Shown: positions 7,777 to 18,552 of the stretch, piece by piece
Numbering within the stretch: position 1 is the first letter of the stretch
Layout of the letters: each line of letters starts with the position of its first letter
From: Deltaproteobacteria bacterium
GTDB taxonomy: Bacteria; Desulfobacterota; GWC2-55-46
DNA length: 53,438 nt
Direction: 5' to 3'
Assembly: GCA_016219015.1 (NCBI GenBank)
Contig: JACRCL010000008.1
Coordinates: 1-53,438 of the forward strand
Translations under genes and position numbers: made by a program
Notes under the pieces: generated by a model
Seen by the model: the letters and a program-made list of their open reading frames with translations, nothing else
Databases searched by the model: none
What the model was told of the DNA's origin: nothing

Positions 7777-8916
7777 ATGGGCCGCAACAATTCAGGGGTC
7801 TTAAGCTGCCAGCAGCTTAAGAAAGCGATAGCGAAAAAACAGATAAGCTCGAAAGCCCCCATCCCGGACGGCCAGGTCCAGCCAGCGTCAATGGACCTGA
7901 GGCTCGGGCCGAAGGCGTACAGGCTTGTATCGAGCTTCCTGCCCGAGAACCACGAGGTCATAGAAAAGCTCTATACCCCGGACATCTACGGCTCCGACCT
8001 CGTGATGTACGAAACCGACATCTCAAGCGGCGGGATACTCGAAAAGGGCCATGTCTATCTGATACCCCTCATCGAAGAATTAAACCTGCCGAAAGACATC
8101 AGGGGAAGGGCGAACCCGAAGTCCACGACCGGCAGGCTCGACATATTCGCCAGGGTCCTTACGGACAAGAACCCGCGCTTCGACGACATAGCCTGCGGCT
8201 ACAGGGGCAAGCTCTTCCTCGAGGTCATGCCGCGCTCGTTCACCATCAAGGTAAAAGAAGGCCTCTCGCTCGTTCAGCTCCGCCTGTTGAACGGGGAATG
8301 CGCGCTGACGGATTCGAAGCTCAAGGCCCTGCACAGGGACTCACGCCTTTTATATAACGGAGACAAACACCTCAAGGACGAAGAGATAAGGGTCTCAAAG
8401 GGCCTTTTCATGTCGGTGGATTTAAGCGGGGACGCGAATACCGGCATAGTCGGGTACAAGTCGAAGCGGAACAGCCATGTCGTAGACCTGACAAAGAGGG
8501 ACCATTACAACATCGCCGATTTCTGGGACCCCATACAGAGGAACTCCAAGGGGACGCTGATACTCGAGCCCGAGGAATTCTACATCTTGAGCTCCAAGGA
8601 AAAGATACGCGTCCCCCCGAGGTACGCTGCCGAGATGGTCGCGTATGAAGCCGGCAGCGGGGAGCTACGCACCCACTACGCCGGGTTTTTCGACCCCGGC
8701 TTCGGCTACGGGCTCAAGGGCGAGGTCAAGGGCACGAAGGCCGTGCTCGAAGTGCGCGCGCACGACGTGCCGTTCATGATCGCCGACGGACAGACCTTCT
8801 GCAAACTCTACTTCGAGAAGATGATGGAGGTCCCGGAGAAGGTCTACGGCCCGAAGATAGGCTCGTCTTATCAATACCAGTCCATAACTCTAAGCAAGCA
8901 GTTCAAGGCCTTTTAG
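7777..8916 (+). CDS. dcd: Long-form dCTP deaminase (tandem Dcd domains)
   Basis: A 379-residue protein, about twice the length of E. coli Dcd. It matches the long dCTP deaminase family known from alphaproteobacteria and others. Dcd converts dCTP to dUTP, feeding dTMP synthesis. Two dUTPase/Dcd-like folds are seen in tandem. The first half has QPASMDLRLG and GYRGKLFLEV, with the Glu used in catalysis. The second half has HYAGFFDPGFGYG and KAVLEVRAHD. Both halves keep the Glu in the LE motif. It stands alone between a family A and a family C repeat. The start ATG fits the family N-terminus (GVLSCQQLKKAI). Confidence 0.88.
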   Translation: MGRNNSGVLSCQQLKKAIAKKQISSKAPIPDGQVQPASMDLRLGPKAYRLVSSFLPENHEVIEKLYTPDIYGSDLVMYETDISSGGILEKGHVYLIPLIEELNLPKDIRGRANPKSTTGRLDIFARVLTDKNPRFDDIACGYRGKLFLEVMPRSFTIKVKEGLSLVQLRLLNGECALTDSKLKALHRDSRLLYNGDKHLKDEEIRVSKGLFMSVDLSGDANTGIVGYKSKRNSHVVDLTKRDHYNIADFWDPIQRNSKGTLILEPEEFYILSSKEKIRVPPRYAAEMVAYEAGSGELRTHYAGFFDPGFGYGLKGEVKGTKAVLEVRAHDVPFMIADGQTFCKLYFEKMMEVPEKVYGPKIGSSYQYQSITLSKQFKAF

Positions 8917-8918
8917 CA

Positions 8919-9062
8919 GGCTGCTGAAAAAGTCCAATCTGCGGCGTCGTCTTCAAAATTCGTCACTGCGACTACAAGTACGACTCGCTCCTAAGCTTTC
9001 GACTCCTTGCATCTTGAACTTTTTGAGTGGCCTGCATGTGATCTTGAGTTTTTCAGCAACCT
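8919..9062. repeat. Family C palindromic repeat, copy 2
   Basis: It opens with GGCTGCTGAAAAAGTCC two bases after the Dcd stop. It has a first closing arm near 9032 (ACTTTTTGAGTGGCC) and a second (GAGTTTTTCAGCAACC) at 9047-9062, as if two right ends were joined. It fills the gap before ftsK. Confidence 0.7.
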
Positions 9063-9088
9063 TTTAGCCGTTTACGAAGCCGGAGAAG

Positions 9089-11239
<2,151 letters not shown>

Positions 11240-11251
11240 CCTTGCCCTAAA

Positions 11252-11301
11252 GGCTGCCGAAAAAGTCCATCTGCCGCGTTGTCATCGTCGCTCGTCTTGC
11301 G
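11252..11301. repeat. Family C fragment
   Basis: GGCTGCCGAAAAAGTCC followed by ATCTGCCGCGTTGTCATCG. This is the left half of a family C element, with no right arm. It lies downstream of ftsK. Confidence 0.55.
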
Positions 11302-11337
11302 AAAAAACTGGTATATTTGATTTAAGAAATCTCCAAG

Positions 11338-11451
11338 GTCATTCTGAGCGTGTGAGCCGAAGCCCTGAGCGAAGCGAAGGGGAAGAATCCCGTCGTGCAG
11401 ATAAATAGCAAATTACAAGATTCTTCGGTCGCTGCGCTCCCTCAGAATGAC
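11338..11451. repeat. Family B palindromic repeat, copy 2
   Basis: Opens GTCATTCTGAGCGTGTGAGC and closes CTCAGAATGAC, with GAAGAATC and GATTCTTC inside. It lies 45 bases upstream of lolA and may contribute to its leader. Confidence 0.8.
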
Positions 11452-11495
11452 AACATACTGATAGGAACTTAAAATTTAGAAAGGTTCTTTTTGCC

Positions 11496-12140
11496 TTGCA
11501 TATAAAAAAATTAATCATATCTCTCCTTATATCTTTCCTCCTCCTGCCCGCGCTTGGAGCGGCAGAGGGGATGGACAAGGACAAGGCCGTATCAAGCCTC
11601 CAGCACGCGTACGAGAAGATAACCTCCATAGAGGCGGACTTCACCCAGGAGGCCTTCACGAAGTCCCTCGGCAGGGCGCAGACGTCCGAAGGCAGGGTCT
11701 ACTTCAAGAAGCCCGGCAAGATGAGATGGACATATAAGAAACCCTCCAACGACGAGATAGTAAGCGACGGCAGGACCATCTGGCTGTTCCAGGGCGACTT
11801 GAACCAGGTTATAGAAAAGCCCGTTGAGGAGGCCGCCTCCCTTGCCGCCGATTTCCTCTCCGGCATAGGCGACCTCAAGAAGGACTTCGACATCGACTCC
11901 TCGACCGGGACAAAAGACGGCTTCAGGATAGTCCTCAGGCCGAAGGCGCAGCAGCCTAACGTGAAAAAGATAACGCTCGAGGTGAACGGAGAAACGCTCC
12001 TCGTTGAAAAGACCATTGTTGAGGACCTCTTCGGTAACGAGACGAGGGTCATGCTCAGGAACATGAAGGTCAACCCCCCTTTGAAGGACTCCCTGTTCGA
12101 GTTCACGCCCCCCAGGGGCTCGTCAATTGTAAGGCCGTAA
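11496..12140 (+). CDS. lolA: Outer-membrane lipoprotein carrier LolA
   Basis: A 214-residue periplasmic chaperone that takes lipoproteins from LolCDE to the outer membrane. The TTG start at 11496 is chosen because it gives a complete signal peptide (KKLIISLLISFLLLPALGAAEG, split at about residue 22). The mature part shows typical LolA stretches: SIEADFTQEA, GRVYFKKPGKMRWTY, and a C-terminal FEFTPPRG. It implies a diderm cell envelope. It is followed by yajQ 21 bases later, on the same strand. Confidence 0.9.
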   Translation: MHIKKLIISLLISFLLLPALGAAEGMDKDKAVSSLQHAYEKITSIEADFTQEAFTKSLGRAQTSEGRVYFKKPGKMRWTYKKPSNDEIVSDGRTIWLFQGDLNQVIEKPVEEAASLAADFLSGIGDLKKDFDIDSSTGTKDGFRIVLRPKAQQPNVKKITLEVNGETLLVEKTIVEDLFGNETRVMLRNMKVNPPLKDSLFEFTPPRGSSIVRP

Positions 12141-12161
12141 TAAAAATAGCGGAGGTAGCTG

Positions 12162-12650
12162 ATGCCGTCATTCGATATCGTTTCAAAGGTGGACACCCAG
12201 GAGGTGGACAACGCCGTAAACCAGGCTGTAAAGGAGATGCAGCAGCGGTACGACTTCAAAGGCTCGAAGAGCGAAATTAAATGGGAAAAGAAAGAGGAGA
12301 TGACCATAACCGGCGACGACGACGGGAAGCTCAAGGCCGTGGTAGACATACTCCAGACAAAGCTCGTCAAACGCGGGGTCTCTTTGAAGTCTCTCGATTA
12401 CGGCAAGGTCGAGGACGCCTCGGGCGGGCTTAAAAGGCAGGTCATAAAGATAAAGCAGGGCATACCAACTGAAAAGGCGAAGGAGATAACAAAGCTCATA
12501 AAGGAGCTCAAGGTAAAAGTCCAGTCCCAGATAATGGACGACCAGGTAAGGGTCACCGGGAAGAAGATAGACGACCTTCAGGAGGTCATACAGGCCCTGA
12601 AGGCGAAGGACATGGATATCGACCTGCAGTACTTGAACATGAGGTCATAA
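12162..12650 (+). CDS. yajQ: YajQ-family nucleotide-binding protein
   Basis: A 162-residue protein, the normal family length. It starts [11 protein letters not shown] and ends DLQYLNMRS, both characteristic of YajQ/UPF0234. It has two ferredoxin-like folds. Family members bind RNA or nucleotides; a Xanthomonas homologue binds cyclic di-GMP. It has a good GGAGGT site before the ATG. Co-oriented with lolA, prmA and rsmE, it probably belongs to one transcription unit. Confidence 0.93.
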   Translation: MPSFDIVSKVDTQEVDNAVNQAVKEMQQRYDFKGSKSEIKWEKKEEMTITGDDDGKLKAVVDILQTKLVKRGVSLKSLDYGKVEDASGGLKRQVIKIKQGIPTEKAKEITKLIKELKVKVQSQIMDDQVRVTGKKIDDLQEVIQALKAKDMDIDLQYLNMRS

Positions 12651-12655
12651 CGGAT

Positions 12656-13603
12656 ATGGCGGCCGAAGGCACTGCCTTTTTTATGCCAAAAAATTCAAGA
12701 AAAGACTGGATAGAGATCAAGGCTGCAGGCCCGTGGGAGAGCAGGGACGAGGCCGCTTCCCTCCTTATAAAGGCCGGCAGCCCCGGCATCCTCGAAGAGG
12801 ACAAGGAAGCCCCGCTTGGCGCGCTCGTGCCCCATAGCGTCTGGCTTGAGAGCGCGGGAGAGCCGAGGGTCCACCCAAGGGAGATTACCTACATAGCGTA
12901 CCTCAAGGCCGCGTCGGACCAGAGGCGGCTTGAGGACGAGCTTGAAAAGATAGGGTGGGCCTGCTCGTCTTCGGTATTCAAGGACCGCGACTGGACTACG
13001 AAGTGGAGGTCCGGGATAAGGCCGGTAAGGATAACCGGCGCGCGGGCGTCGATATTGATAAAGCCCACGTGGAAGGAAGTCAAAAGAAGGCCGGGTGAGA
13101 TAATAATAGAGATAGACCCGGGGCTCGCCTTCGGCACCGGCGGGCACGCCACGACAAAGACCTGCCTCAAGGCCATGCTCTTTGTGCTGAAAGACAAAAA
13201 GGCAGGCTCCTTCCTCGACGTCGGCACCGGCACCGGCGTGCTCGCCATAGCCGCGAGGAAATTAAGGGTAAAAAAGGCCGTGGGCATAGACATAGACCCG
13301 GCGGCGTTAAAGGTGGCCCGGAAGAACGCAAGGCTCAACAGGACGGATATAGCATTGAGCGGCAAACCCGTTGGCGAGGTCAAGGGCGCATTCGACATAG
13401 TCGTCGCGAACATACTCGCGGGGGAGTTGAAAAAGCTGAAATACGACCTCTATAAAAAAATAAAGCCCGGCGGCTTCCTTATACTCTCAGGGATATTGAG
13501 AGAGGAGGCTCAAGATGTAAAGTCCGTGTACCTCGGCCTCGGCCTTAAAGACATGAAAACTTATCTTCCGGCTGAATGGGCGGCGCTGGTGCTGAGGAAA
13601 TGA
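12656..13603 (+). CDS. prmA: Ribosomal protein L11 methyltransferase
   Basis: A SAM-dependent enzyme that methylates ribosomal protein L11. The frame from 12656 gives 315 residues. An internal ATG at 12683 (MPKNSRKDWIEIK) fits the family N-terminus better and may be the real start. The SAM site is FLDVGTGTGVLAIAARKL, and VVANILAGELKKL corresponds to the conserved ANIL motif. The preceding FGTGGHATTKTCL is also diagnostic. The stop overlaps the rsmE start codon (ATGA). Confidence 0.93.
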   Translation: MAAEGTAFFMPKNSRKDWIEIKAAGPWESRDEAASLLIKAGSPGILEEDKEAPLGALVPHSVWLESAGEPRVHPREITYIAYLKAASDQRRLEDELEKIGWACSSSVFKDRDWTTKWRSGIRPVRITGARASILIKPTWKEVKRRPGEIIIEIDPGLAFGTGGHATTKTCLKAMLFVLKDKKAGSFLDVGTGTGVLAIAARKLRVKKAVGIDIDPAALKVARKNARLNRTDIALSGKPVGEVKGAFDIVVANILAGELKKLKYDLYKKIKPGGFLILSGILREEAQDVKSVYLGLGLKDMKTYLPAEWAALVLRK

Positions 13604-14331
13604 GAAGGTTCTTCGCCGGGGATATAACCGAAGGCTCGACAATATCGAGGATCATGGGGGACGAGTTCGTCCACCTGAAGAAGGTATTGAGGCTCACCAG
13701 AGGCGAAGAGGTCGCCCTCTTCAACGGCAAAGGCCTTGAGCTTATCGGGGTGATAGAATCGATAGGCAGGGACAACGCTGAGGTAAAAATAACCCGGACT
13801 GTGAAAGAGTTCAGGGAGAGCTCCCTGAACTTAAAAATTCTTCAAGGCCTTTTAAAGTCCGACAAGCCCGAGCTTATAATACAGAAGGCTACGGAGCTCG
13901 GGGCAAAGGAGGTCTCTTTCTTCCAGACCAGAAGGACGGTGCCGGTAGCGTCCGGCAAAGGCGCGAAGGAGAAGAGGTGGCAGAGGGCCGCGATAGAGGC
14001 GGCCAAGCAGTGCGGGAGGGTAACGCTCCCGGAGATAAACCTGTTCAATGACCTCGATACGGCGCTTGCGGGGCGCGGCAGCATGCTGAAACTCGCCCTC
14101 TGGGAAGAAGAGCGCGTAACGGGGCTCAAGGAGGCGCTGAAAGGCAGGGACGCGAAAAACGGCGTCGTCGTCCTCGTCGGGCCTGAGGGCGGGCTTTCGG
14201 CGGAGGATATTGAAAAGGCCCGGCAGGAGGGCTTCCTGCCGGTAAGCATGGGACCGCGGGTATTGAGGGCCGAGACAGCGGCTATAGCCGTCCTGTCGGT
14301 CATACAGTACGAGCTCGGCGACGCGGGCTGA
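13600..14331 (+). CDS. rsmE: 16S rRNA m3U1498 methyltransferase
   Basis: A 243-residue SPOUT-family methyltransferase acting on 16S rRNA U1498. The start at 13600 (MRRFFAGD) is chosen because the family begins this way, and the codon overlaps the prmA stop with GAGGAA upstream. The N-terminal PUA-like domain is followed by the trefoil-knot domain with VGPEGGLSAEDIEKA and LRAETAAIAVLSVIQY. The prmA-rsmE pairing is common across bacteria. Confidence 0.95.
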   Translation: MRRFFAGDITEGSTISRIMGDEFVHLKKVLRLTRGEEVALFNGKGLELIGVIESIGRDNAEVKITRTVKEFRESSLNLKILQGLLKSDKPELIIQKATELGAKEVSFFQTRRTVPVASGKGAKEKRWQRAAIEAAKQCGRVTLPEINLFNDLDTALAGRGSMLKLALWEEERVTGLKEALKGRDAKNGVVVLVGPEGGLSAEDIEKARQEGFLPVSMGPRVLRAETAAIAVLSVIQYELGDAG

Positions 14332-14444
14332 ACAATCCCTTGACAGGCTGCGGAAAAAGTCCTTTCTCTCCTTAAGCTCCCCCCACCCCCCGCCTTCCTT
14401 CTCATCCCTCCATTTTGCTGGTATAATTTCAGCAGGGGGTTCAT

Positions 14445-14897
14445 ATGGGTAAAATCAAAAGCTCAATTCTGATTGCAGCGGCGTTGGTATTGATTGCGTC
14501 CGCTTACGGCTTCAACTACCCCGCCAAGCTCTTCGTCCCCTTGAAGGACAGCCTCAAGGGGGGCGCGTCGGGAGAGGCGACGGTAGAGAGGTTCGACCGC
14601 TCCCCGGGCCTGCGCATACTCGGCGTGACCGTATACAGGCTCAAGCCCTTATCGACATACTCCGTATGGCTCGCCAACGACGAGCCCCAAAGGGAGATAA
14701 AGGCCGCGGGGATAGAGGTAAACCACTTCAGGACTGACGGCTCGGGCAACGGGAGGTACGTGACAACGGTATCGGAATACGAGCTCGACCACTGGAGGTT
14801 CATCGAGGTCAACCTCCACCCTTACGGCGACCCGAGGAATACGAAGGATATGGTGATAAATCTAAGAGGGGACCTGAAATACGGGGCCCATTCGTAA
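14445..14897 (+). CDS. Exported protein of unknown function
   Basis: A 150-residue protein with an N-terminal hydrophobic segment (ILIAAALVLIASAYGF, residues 8-23), probably an uncleaved anchor or a signal peptide. The rest is predicted beta-rich, with alternating hydrophobic residues (GLRILGVTVYRLKPLSTYSVWL). It contains no Cys after the leader and no recognised catalytic motif. GCAGGGGG lies upstream of the ATG. It converges with the large membrane protein gene at 14904, six bases away. No family is recognised with confidence. Confidence 0.65.
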   Translation: MGKIKSSILIAAALVLIASAYGFNYPAKLFVPLKDSLKGGASGEATVERFDRSPGLRILGVTVYRLKPLSTYSVWLANDEPQREIKAAGIEVNHFRTDGSGNGRYVTTVSEYELDHWRFIEVNLHPYGDPRNTKDMVINLRGDLKYGAHS

Positions 14898-14903
14898 AGG
14901 ACC

Positions 14904-16619
14904 TCAATTGCCCCTGAGCCTGTAGGCGGCCTCCAGGAGCCTGCGGTTCTGCCTGCCCGAAGGGTCTTCCTTTACGTTCCTCTCAAGCTCCGAGATAATC
15001 CCGTCAAGTTCAGCCCGGTCTTTGGGCTTGAGCTCCTCGTACGGCTTCGCGTATCTGTATTCATATCTTTCGATAATCCCGCTGTTTTGAGGGGTCCTTT
15101 TCAAAAAGACCATCGCGAGGTCGTCCCAGTGGACGAGCGCCATGCCTGCCGTGAAATACGGGTCTGACCTTACGTACTCGGCGTTCCGCTTTCTCAGGTT
15201 TATGACGGCGTAGTTTATCCCATAATGGTCCGCGATATTCTCGAACCCCTGCGAGCCGAGCATCCCCTCCCTTGAGATGACCTCCGTATAGATATCGGCC
15301 CTGCCGTCGATATAGACCTTCCTTTCGGGATAGGTCCTCCACAGGAGATACCCGCCGAGCTCGTAAGTGTTGTACATATTCCCGCTGATGCCGGCCTTAT
15401 CCATGAACTGCACGGCCTTTTCAGGGAACCAGTAATCCCTCAGCCCGAAGCCCCACAGGCCGCTCCCTACGGTAGAAGAGATATAAAACGCCGCGAGCGC
15501 CGCTATGCCCGCGGCCTGGAGCGCGAGGAGATACGAAGGTCTTCCGGGCCTCTTCTTGAAGCCTGAAAGGATATCCTCAACGCACAGGCTTAAGACCGGG
15601 GCCGTGATTATCGCCCAGACCGCGATGTTCCTCCTGAACCGGAGGGCCGATAGCGAAAACAGGAGGAAAAGGAACGTCTGCGCGAGCGGCGCCTTCCTGA
15701 AATTGACGGCGATGACGACGGCCGAGACCGCGAGACAGATGAAGAAGAACCGGTAGCCTTCCCAGTTGGGCGGCGTGAACTCGGCTATGCTGATGCCCGT
15801 TTCCCTTATCACGCCGAGGGCGGTGAAGGGATAGGTATAGGCGTGAAAGGTGTTGGGGTTCAGCAGGCCCGTCAGCAGGGCAGCCGCCGTGACAACGAGG
15901 ACAGGGAGCGCCCTATTTTTTCCATCCTTCTCTCCCCTCCCCCTTCCAATGAACCCGTCCGCGAAAATACCGAAAGTATAGACGCCCATTATGGTTATCC
16001 CGAATATCGCGCCGGAATGGGAGTTCGCCCAGACGGGCATTAGAACGGGCATGGCCCAGAGGTACTTGCCTTTGAGTCTGCCCTGCCTGTATCCTTCGAG
16101 GATGAAAAGCCAAACGACCGTAAAAAGATAGGTGAGCAGCTCCGGCCTCTCCAGATACCTCTCCCTTGAAAGTATGGCCGCGGCTATCAATACCGGGGTT
16201 ATTATGAAAGGGCTTACGCCCCTTTTGCGCAAAAATACGAATAGCGTCCCGAAGACGGCCGCCGCGAAAAGGACCTTCATGACTATGAGCCCGTTCACAC
16301 CTCCGATCGAATAGACGAGTTGCAGGAAGACCTCGAAGAGCCACTCGTGGGTTACCCAGGGGTGTCCGTAGGCCGTATACGAGAAGACGTCCGCCCTCGG
16401 GATGGTCAATGTCTGGAGGATGTACTCGCCCGTCTTCAGATGGAACCAGACGTCGTAGTCGTAAATCTTCAAGAAGGAGAGCGAGAAGACGAAGGCCAGC
16501 GTGAGCGCGAACAGGGTCCGCGTGCGCGCCTTTTCTCCCGGGTTGTTTTGCGGATTATTCACTTGAGGCCCAGTAATCAAGATAAGGGGGAAAATACCAC
16601 AAAGAGGGCTAAAAATCAT
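14904..16619 (-). CDS. Multi-pass membrane protein, GT-C glycosyltransferase-like
   Basis: A 571-residue protein with about ten to twelve hydrophobic helices. The first extracytoplasmic loop reads YDYDVWFHLKTGEYIL, then SYTAYGHPWVTHEWL. This Asp/His/Trp-rich loop after the first helix is typical of GT-C fold membrane proteins related to mannosyl- and arabinosyltransferases that use polyprenyl-phosphate sugars. A soluble C-terminal part (about 400-571) contains YELGGYLLWRTYPERKVYIDGR. The start is unsure: 16619 (ATG) or 16562 (GTG); neither has a clear ribosome site. The substrate cannot be predicted. Confidence 0.65.
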   Translation of the reverse strand: MIFSPLCGIFPLILITGPQVNNPQNNPGEKARTRTLFALTLAFVFSLSFLKIYDYDVWFHLKTGEYILQTLTIPRADVFSYTAYGHPWVTHEWLFEVFLQLVYSIGGVNGLIVMKVLFAAAVFGTLFVFLRKRGVSPFIITPVLIAAAILSRERYLERPELLTYLFTVVWLFILEGYRQGRLKGKYLWAMPVLMPVWANSHSGAIFGITIMGVYTFGIFADGFIGRGRGEKDGKNRALPVLVVTAAALLTGLLNPNTFHAYTYPFTALGVIRETGISIAEFTPPNWEGYRFFFICLAVSAVVIAVNFRKAPLAQTFLFLLFSLSALRFRRNIAVWAIITAPVLSLCVEDILSGFKKRPGRPSYLLALQAAGIAALAAFYISSTVGSGLWGFGLRDYWFPEKAVQFMDKAGISGNMYNTYELGGYLLWRTYPERKVYIDGRADIYTEVISREGMLGSQGFENIADHYGINYAVINLRKRNAEYVRSDPYFTAGMALVHWDDLAMVFLKRTPQNSGIIERYEYRYAKPYEELKPKDRAELDGIISELERNVKEDPSGRQNRRLLEAAYRLRGN

Positions 16620-16675
16620 GCTAAAAGGCGTTTTGAGCGCATGATCCCTTTAATTATTTTTAATAACCGCTTTTT

Positions 16676-16681
16676 TATAAT
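16676..16681 (+). promoter_or_regulatory. -10-like TATAAT upstream of disrupted small gene
   Basis: A perfect TATAAT 45 bases before the small gene start at 16726. The AT-rich sequence upstream has no good -35 match, so this is a weak call. Confidence 0.35.
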
Positions 16682-16725
16682 GGTGGCGTGGTCGATAGAA
16701 AGGAAGTAAGAGAAAGGAGGAGGCC

Positions 16726-16961
16726 ATGACGCCGCTCTTCAACAAAGTCGCTATAGGCTGCCTCTAAAAATTAGAAATTTTTTCTTAAGTCAAGGAAGGG
16801 CGGAAATAAAAAGCGCAGCATATATGTGAATATGTGAGCATTTTTATTTTTGCCCTGACGCAGAGGTCGGGAAAAAGAACAATTTTTAGAGGTAGCCTAA
16901 AATCATCGCCTCGAGCATCTGGCTCTACGGGCTGGCGACGGTTTTAACCAGCAGAGTCTAA
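16726..16961 (+). pseudogene. 29-codon membrane-peptide gene split by a family A MITE
   Basis: The ATG at 16726 has a strong AAAGGAGGAGG ribosome site. The frame reads MTPLFNKVA and then stops inside a family A repeat at 16765-16767. After the repeat, from 16899, a frame resumes as KIIASSIWLYGLATVLTSRV and stops at 16961. Deleting the insert plus one TA of a TA duplication (flanks 16752-16753 and 16898-16899) joins the two halves exactly in frame. The rebuilt 29-residue peptide has one hydrophobic helix, like other small membrane proteins. As it stands only a 13-residue peptide would be made. The function of the intact form is unknown. Confidence 0.6.
16756..16897. repeat. Family A palindromic MITE, copy 2
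   Basis: Complete copy: GGCTGCCTCTAAAAATT to AATTTTTAGAGGTAGCC, with inner GGGCGGAAATAAAAA / TTTTTATTTTTGCCC arms. The flanks carry TA on both sides, consistent with TA-targeting (IS630/Tc1-type) mobilisation. It interrupts the small gene at 16726. Confidence 0.85.
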
Positions 16962-16964
16962 GCT

Positions 16965-17082
16965 ACGGACGCAAGAAATGGCTTTAGACGAGGCGGCCGA
17001 CGAGGAAAACCGCAGGCGTACTGTTGTAGTCGAGGATTTTCCGAGGAGGACAACGAAGTATAAAAACATTTATTGCGTCCGT
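16965..17082. repeat. Family D repeat, copy 1
   Basis: The ends ACGGACGCAAGAAAT and ATTTATTGCGTCCGT are near-perfect inverted repeats. The interior has GACGAGGAAAACCGC and GATTTTCCGAGGAGGAC, again roughly complementary. Related copies are at 32811-33030 (interrupted) and 37157-37201 (fragment). No gene lies in this stretch. Confidence 0.7.
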
Positions 17083-17089
17083 ACAGGGC

Positions 17090-17545
17090 TCAATCGAGCT
17101 TTTCGATAAACGCCGTCTCGAACCTGCTCATCCCTATCCTCTGGTATATCTGGCAGACCTTGTCGTGCAGATTGTTCATGTTGCTCGCGTTCAGTATGAG
17201 ATGCGTGCACTCCCTCTCGCGGGCCCACTTGCGGGCCTCGAATACGAAGCTTATGCCCTTGCCCCTGTGCTCCGGCAGAGTATACCAGTAATGGGCGTTC
17301 GCTATCTTCTGTCTCCCTATCGGGCTCTTATAGCAGGTTATGCCCATAAGCCCGATTATCCGGCCGTCGACCTCCATGACAAGGAGGTCGCAGTCGTCGA
17401 GGTGTATGAGCTTATAGACCTCGTTTATATAGTCGGTCACCTCCATGTCTATGCCGAACTCGTTCGAGCCGCACTCCTCCACCCATGTCTTTATTACCGG
17501 GAAGAGCCGCTCTATGTCTTCATCTTTCCTGAAGGGCCTTATCAT
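17090..17545 (-). CDS. GNAT-family N-acetyltransferase
   Basis: A 151-residue protein from the ATG at 17545 (MIRPFRKDEDIERLF). Upstream in-frame codons overlap the oppositely oriented zinc-ribbon gene and are not used. The acetyl-CoA binding motif A appears as YWYTLPEHRGKGISFVFEARKWA, with the Q/R-x-x-G-x-G pattern as RGKGIS. LLVMEVDGRIIGLMGI forms the preceding strand pair. The acceptor is unknown. It is read from an isolated single-gene unit. Confidence 0.85.
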   Translation of the reverse strand: MIRPFRKDEDIERLFPVIKTWVEECGSNEFGIDMEVTDYINEVYKLIHLDDCDLLVMEVDGRIIGLMGITCYKSPIGRQKIANAHYWYTLPEHRGKGISFVFEARKWARERECTHLILNASNMNNLHDKVCQIYQRIGMSRFETAFIEKLD

Positions 17546-17722
17546 AATATAGACTACCAGATATAGACTACCAGCTTGCCATAATATGATAAACTGAAGC
17601 GCCGAGGAAGTAAAGGCCGACTTCGGCCCGCACTTGCCAGCCGCGTACTTTTGTGTTAAAAGTAAGAATAATGACATCCTGATCGTCATCCGACGAAAGA
17701 CGGGGATCGAAGGGGGCTCGAT

Positions 17723-17908
17723 ATGGCGGACGTTATAATCACTATCACCTGCCCGGTATGCAAGAAGGAGTTCAGTAAGAAGGCGAAGGACCTGCGCGAC
17801 GGCACTGTCGTAAAATGCCCGGGCTGCGGCGAGAAGACCACCATAAGGGGCACCATGTTCACCGACATGATCGATAAGCTCGATGACGGGCGCTCGGGCC
17901 ACGCCTGA
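17723..17908 (+). CDS. Small zinc-ribbon protein
   Basis: A 61-residue protein with two CxxC knuckles (CPVC at 10-13 and CPGC at 32-35) spaced like an MJ0042/rubredoxin-type ribbon. It starts MADVIITITCPVC, with GAAGGGGG upstream. Such proteins are usually accessory or unassigned. A strong bidirectional terminator follows. Function not recognised beyond likely zinc binding. Confidence 0.7.
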   Translation: MADVIITITCPVCKKEFSKKAKDLRDGTVVKCPGCGEKTTIRGTMFTDMIDKLDDGRSGHA

Positions 17909-17929
17909 GACGGGTTTTAGCCGCCTGCT

Positions 17930-17973
17930 AAAAAGAAAAAGGGCTGACCTTCCGGTCAGCCCTTTTTCTTTTT
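17930..17973. terminator. Bidirectional terminator
   Basis: A 20-bp near-perfect stem (AAAAAGGGCTGACC with GGTCAGCCCTTTTT plus flanking A/T) around a TTCC loop, with A tract and T tract on either side. It separates the converging zinc-ribbon and universal stress protein genes. Confidence 0.9.
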
Positions 17974-17985
17974 ACGCTATCGCCT

Positions 17986-18429
17986 TTAATAGACCCACAA
18001 TATGGGGCACGGCGTGTTCTTGGTAACGTGGTACGAGATAGAGTCCGAGAAGAGCTTCTCTATGAGGGAGGCCCTGTGGGTCGCCATTACTATAAGATCC
18101 GCGTGCTGCTCGTGGGCGACGGTCACTATCTCGTAGGCCGCCTCTCCGTCCTTAAGCTCTTGTTTTATGTACCCTGACCCTTTTTTCTTGAGCCTTTCCT
18201 CCTCCCTGTCGAGGAGTTCCTGCCCTTCCTTGAGCCAGTCTTTGTGTATAGCCTCCCACTCGGCTGAATCCGTTATAAGGAGGTCGGACCTGTAATGGTG
18301 CCACTTCTGCATCACATGGAGGAGTATGAGGCGCGCTCCGCTCAGCTTGCTCAGGTAGGCGGCGATGTCGCCTGACTTCTGCGACAGCTCCGAGCCGTCA
18401 GTGGGGCATAGTATGCACCTGTATTCCAT
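17986..18429 (-). CDS. Universal stress protein (UspA family)
   Basis: A 147-residue single-domain Usp. The start at 18429 (MEYRCILCPTDGSELSQ) matches the family N-terminus. The C-terminal loop that in ATP-binding Usps reads GxxGx(9)G(S/T) is here MATHRASLIEKLFSDSISYHV, without the glycines, so this looks like a non-ATP-binding UspA-type member. It lies downstream of the NarK-type gene on the same strand. Usp proteins protect cells under starvation or anaerobic conditions. Confidence 0.88.
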   Translation of the reverse strand: MEYRCILCPTDGSELSQKSGDIAAYLSKLSGARLILLHVMQKWHHYRSDLLITDSAEWEAIHKDWLKEGQELLDREEERLKKKGSGYIKQELKDGEAAYEIVTVAHEQHADLIVMATHRASLIEKLFSDSISYHVTKNTPCPILWVY

Positions 18430-18552
18430 CGACCCGTTTCTTGTTTTCTCTGTCCTGCCCGTTTGACTGCGCCGGATGATAATCTTCCCACAAATCCCCG
18501 GCGTTCGCAACAGGTAATTTGCGCTACCTCCTTAAGGGATAAAGCCGCCCGC

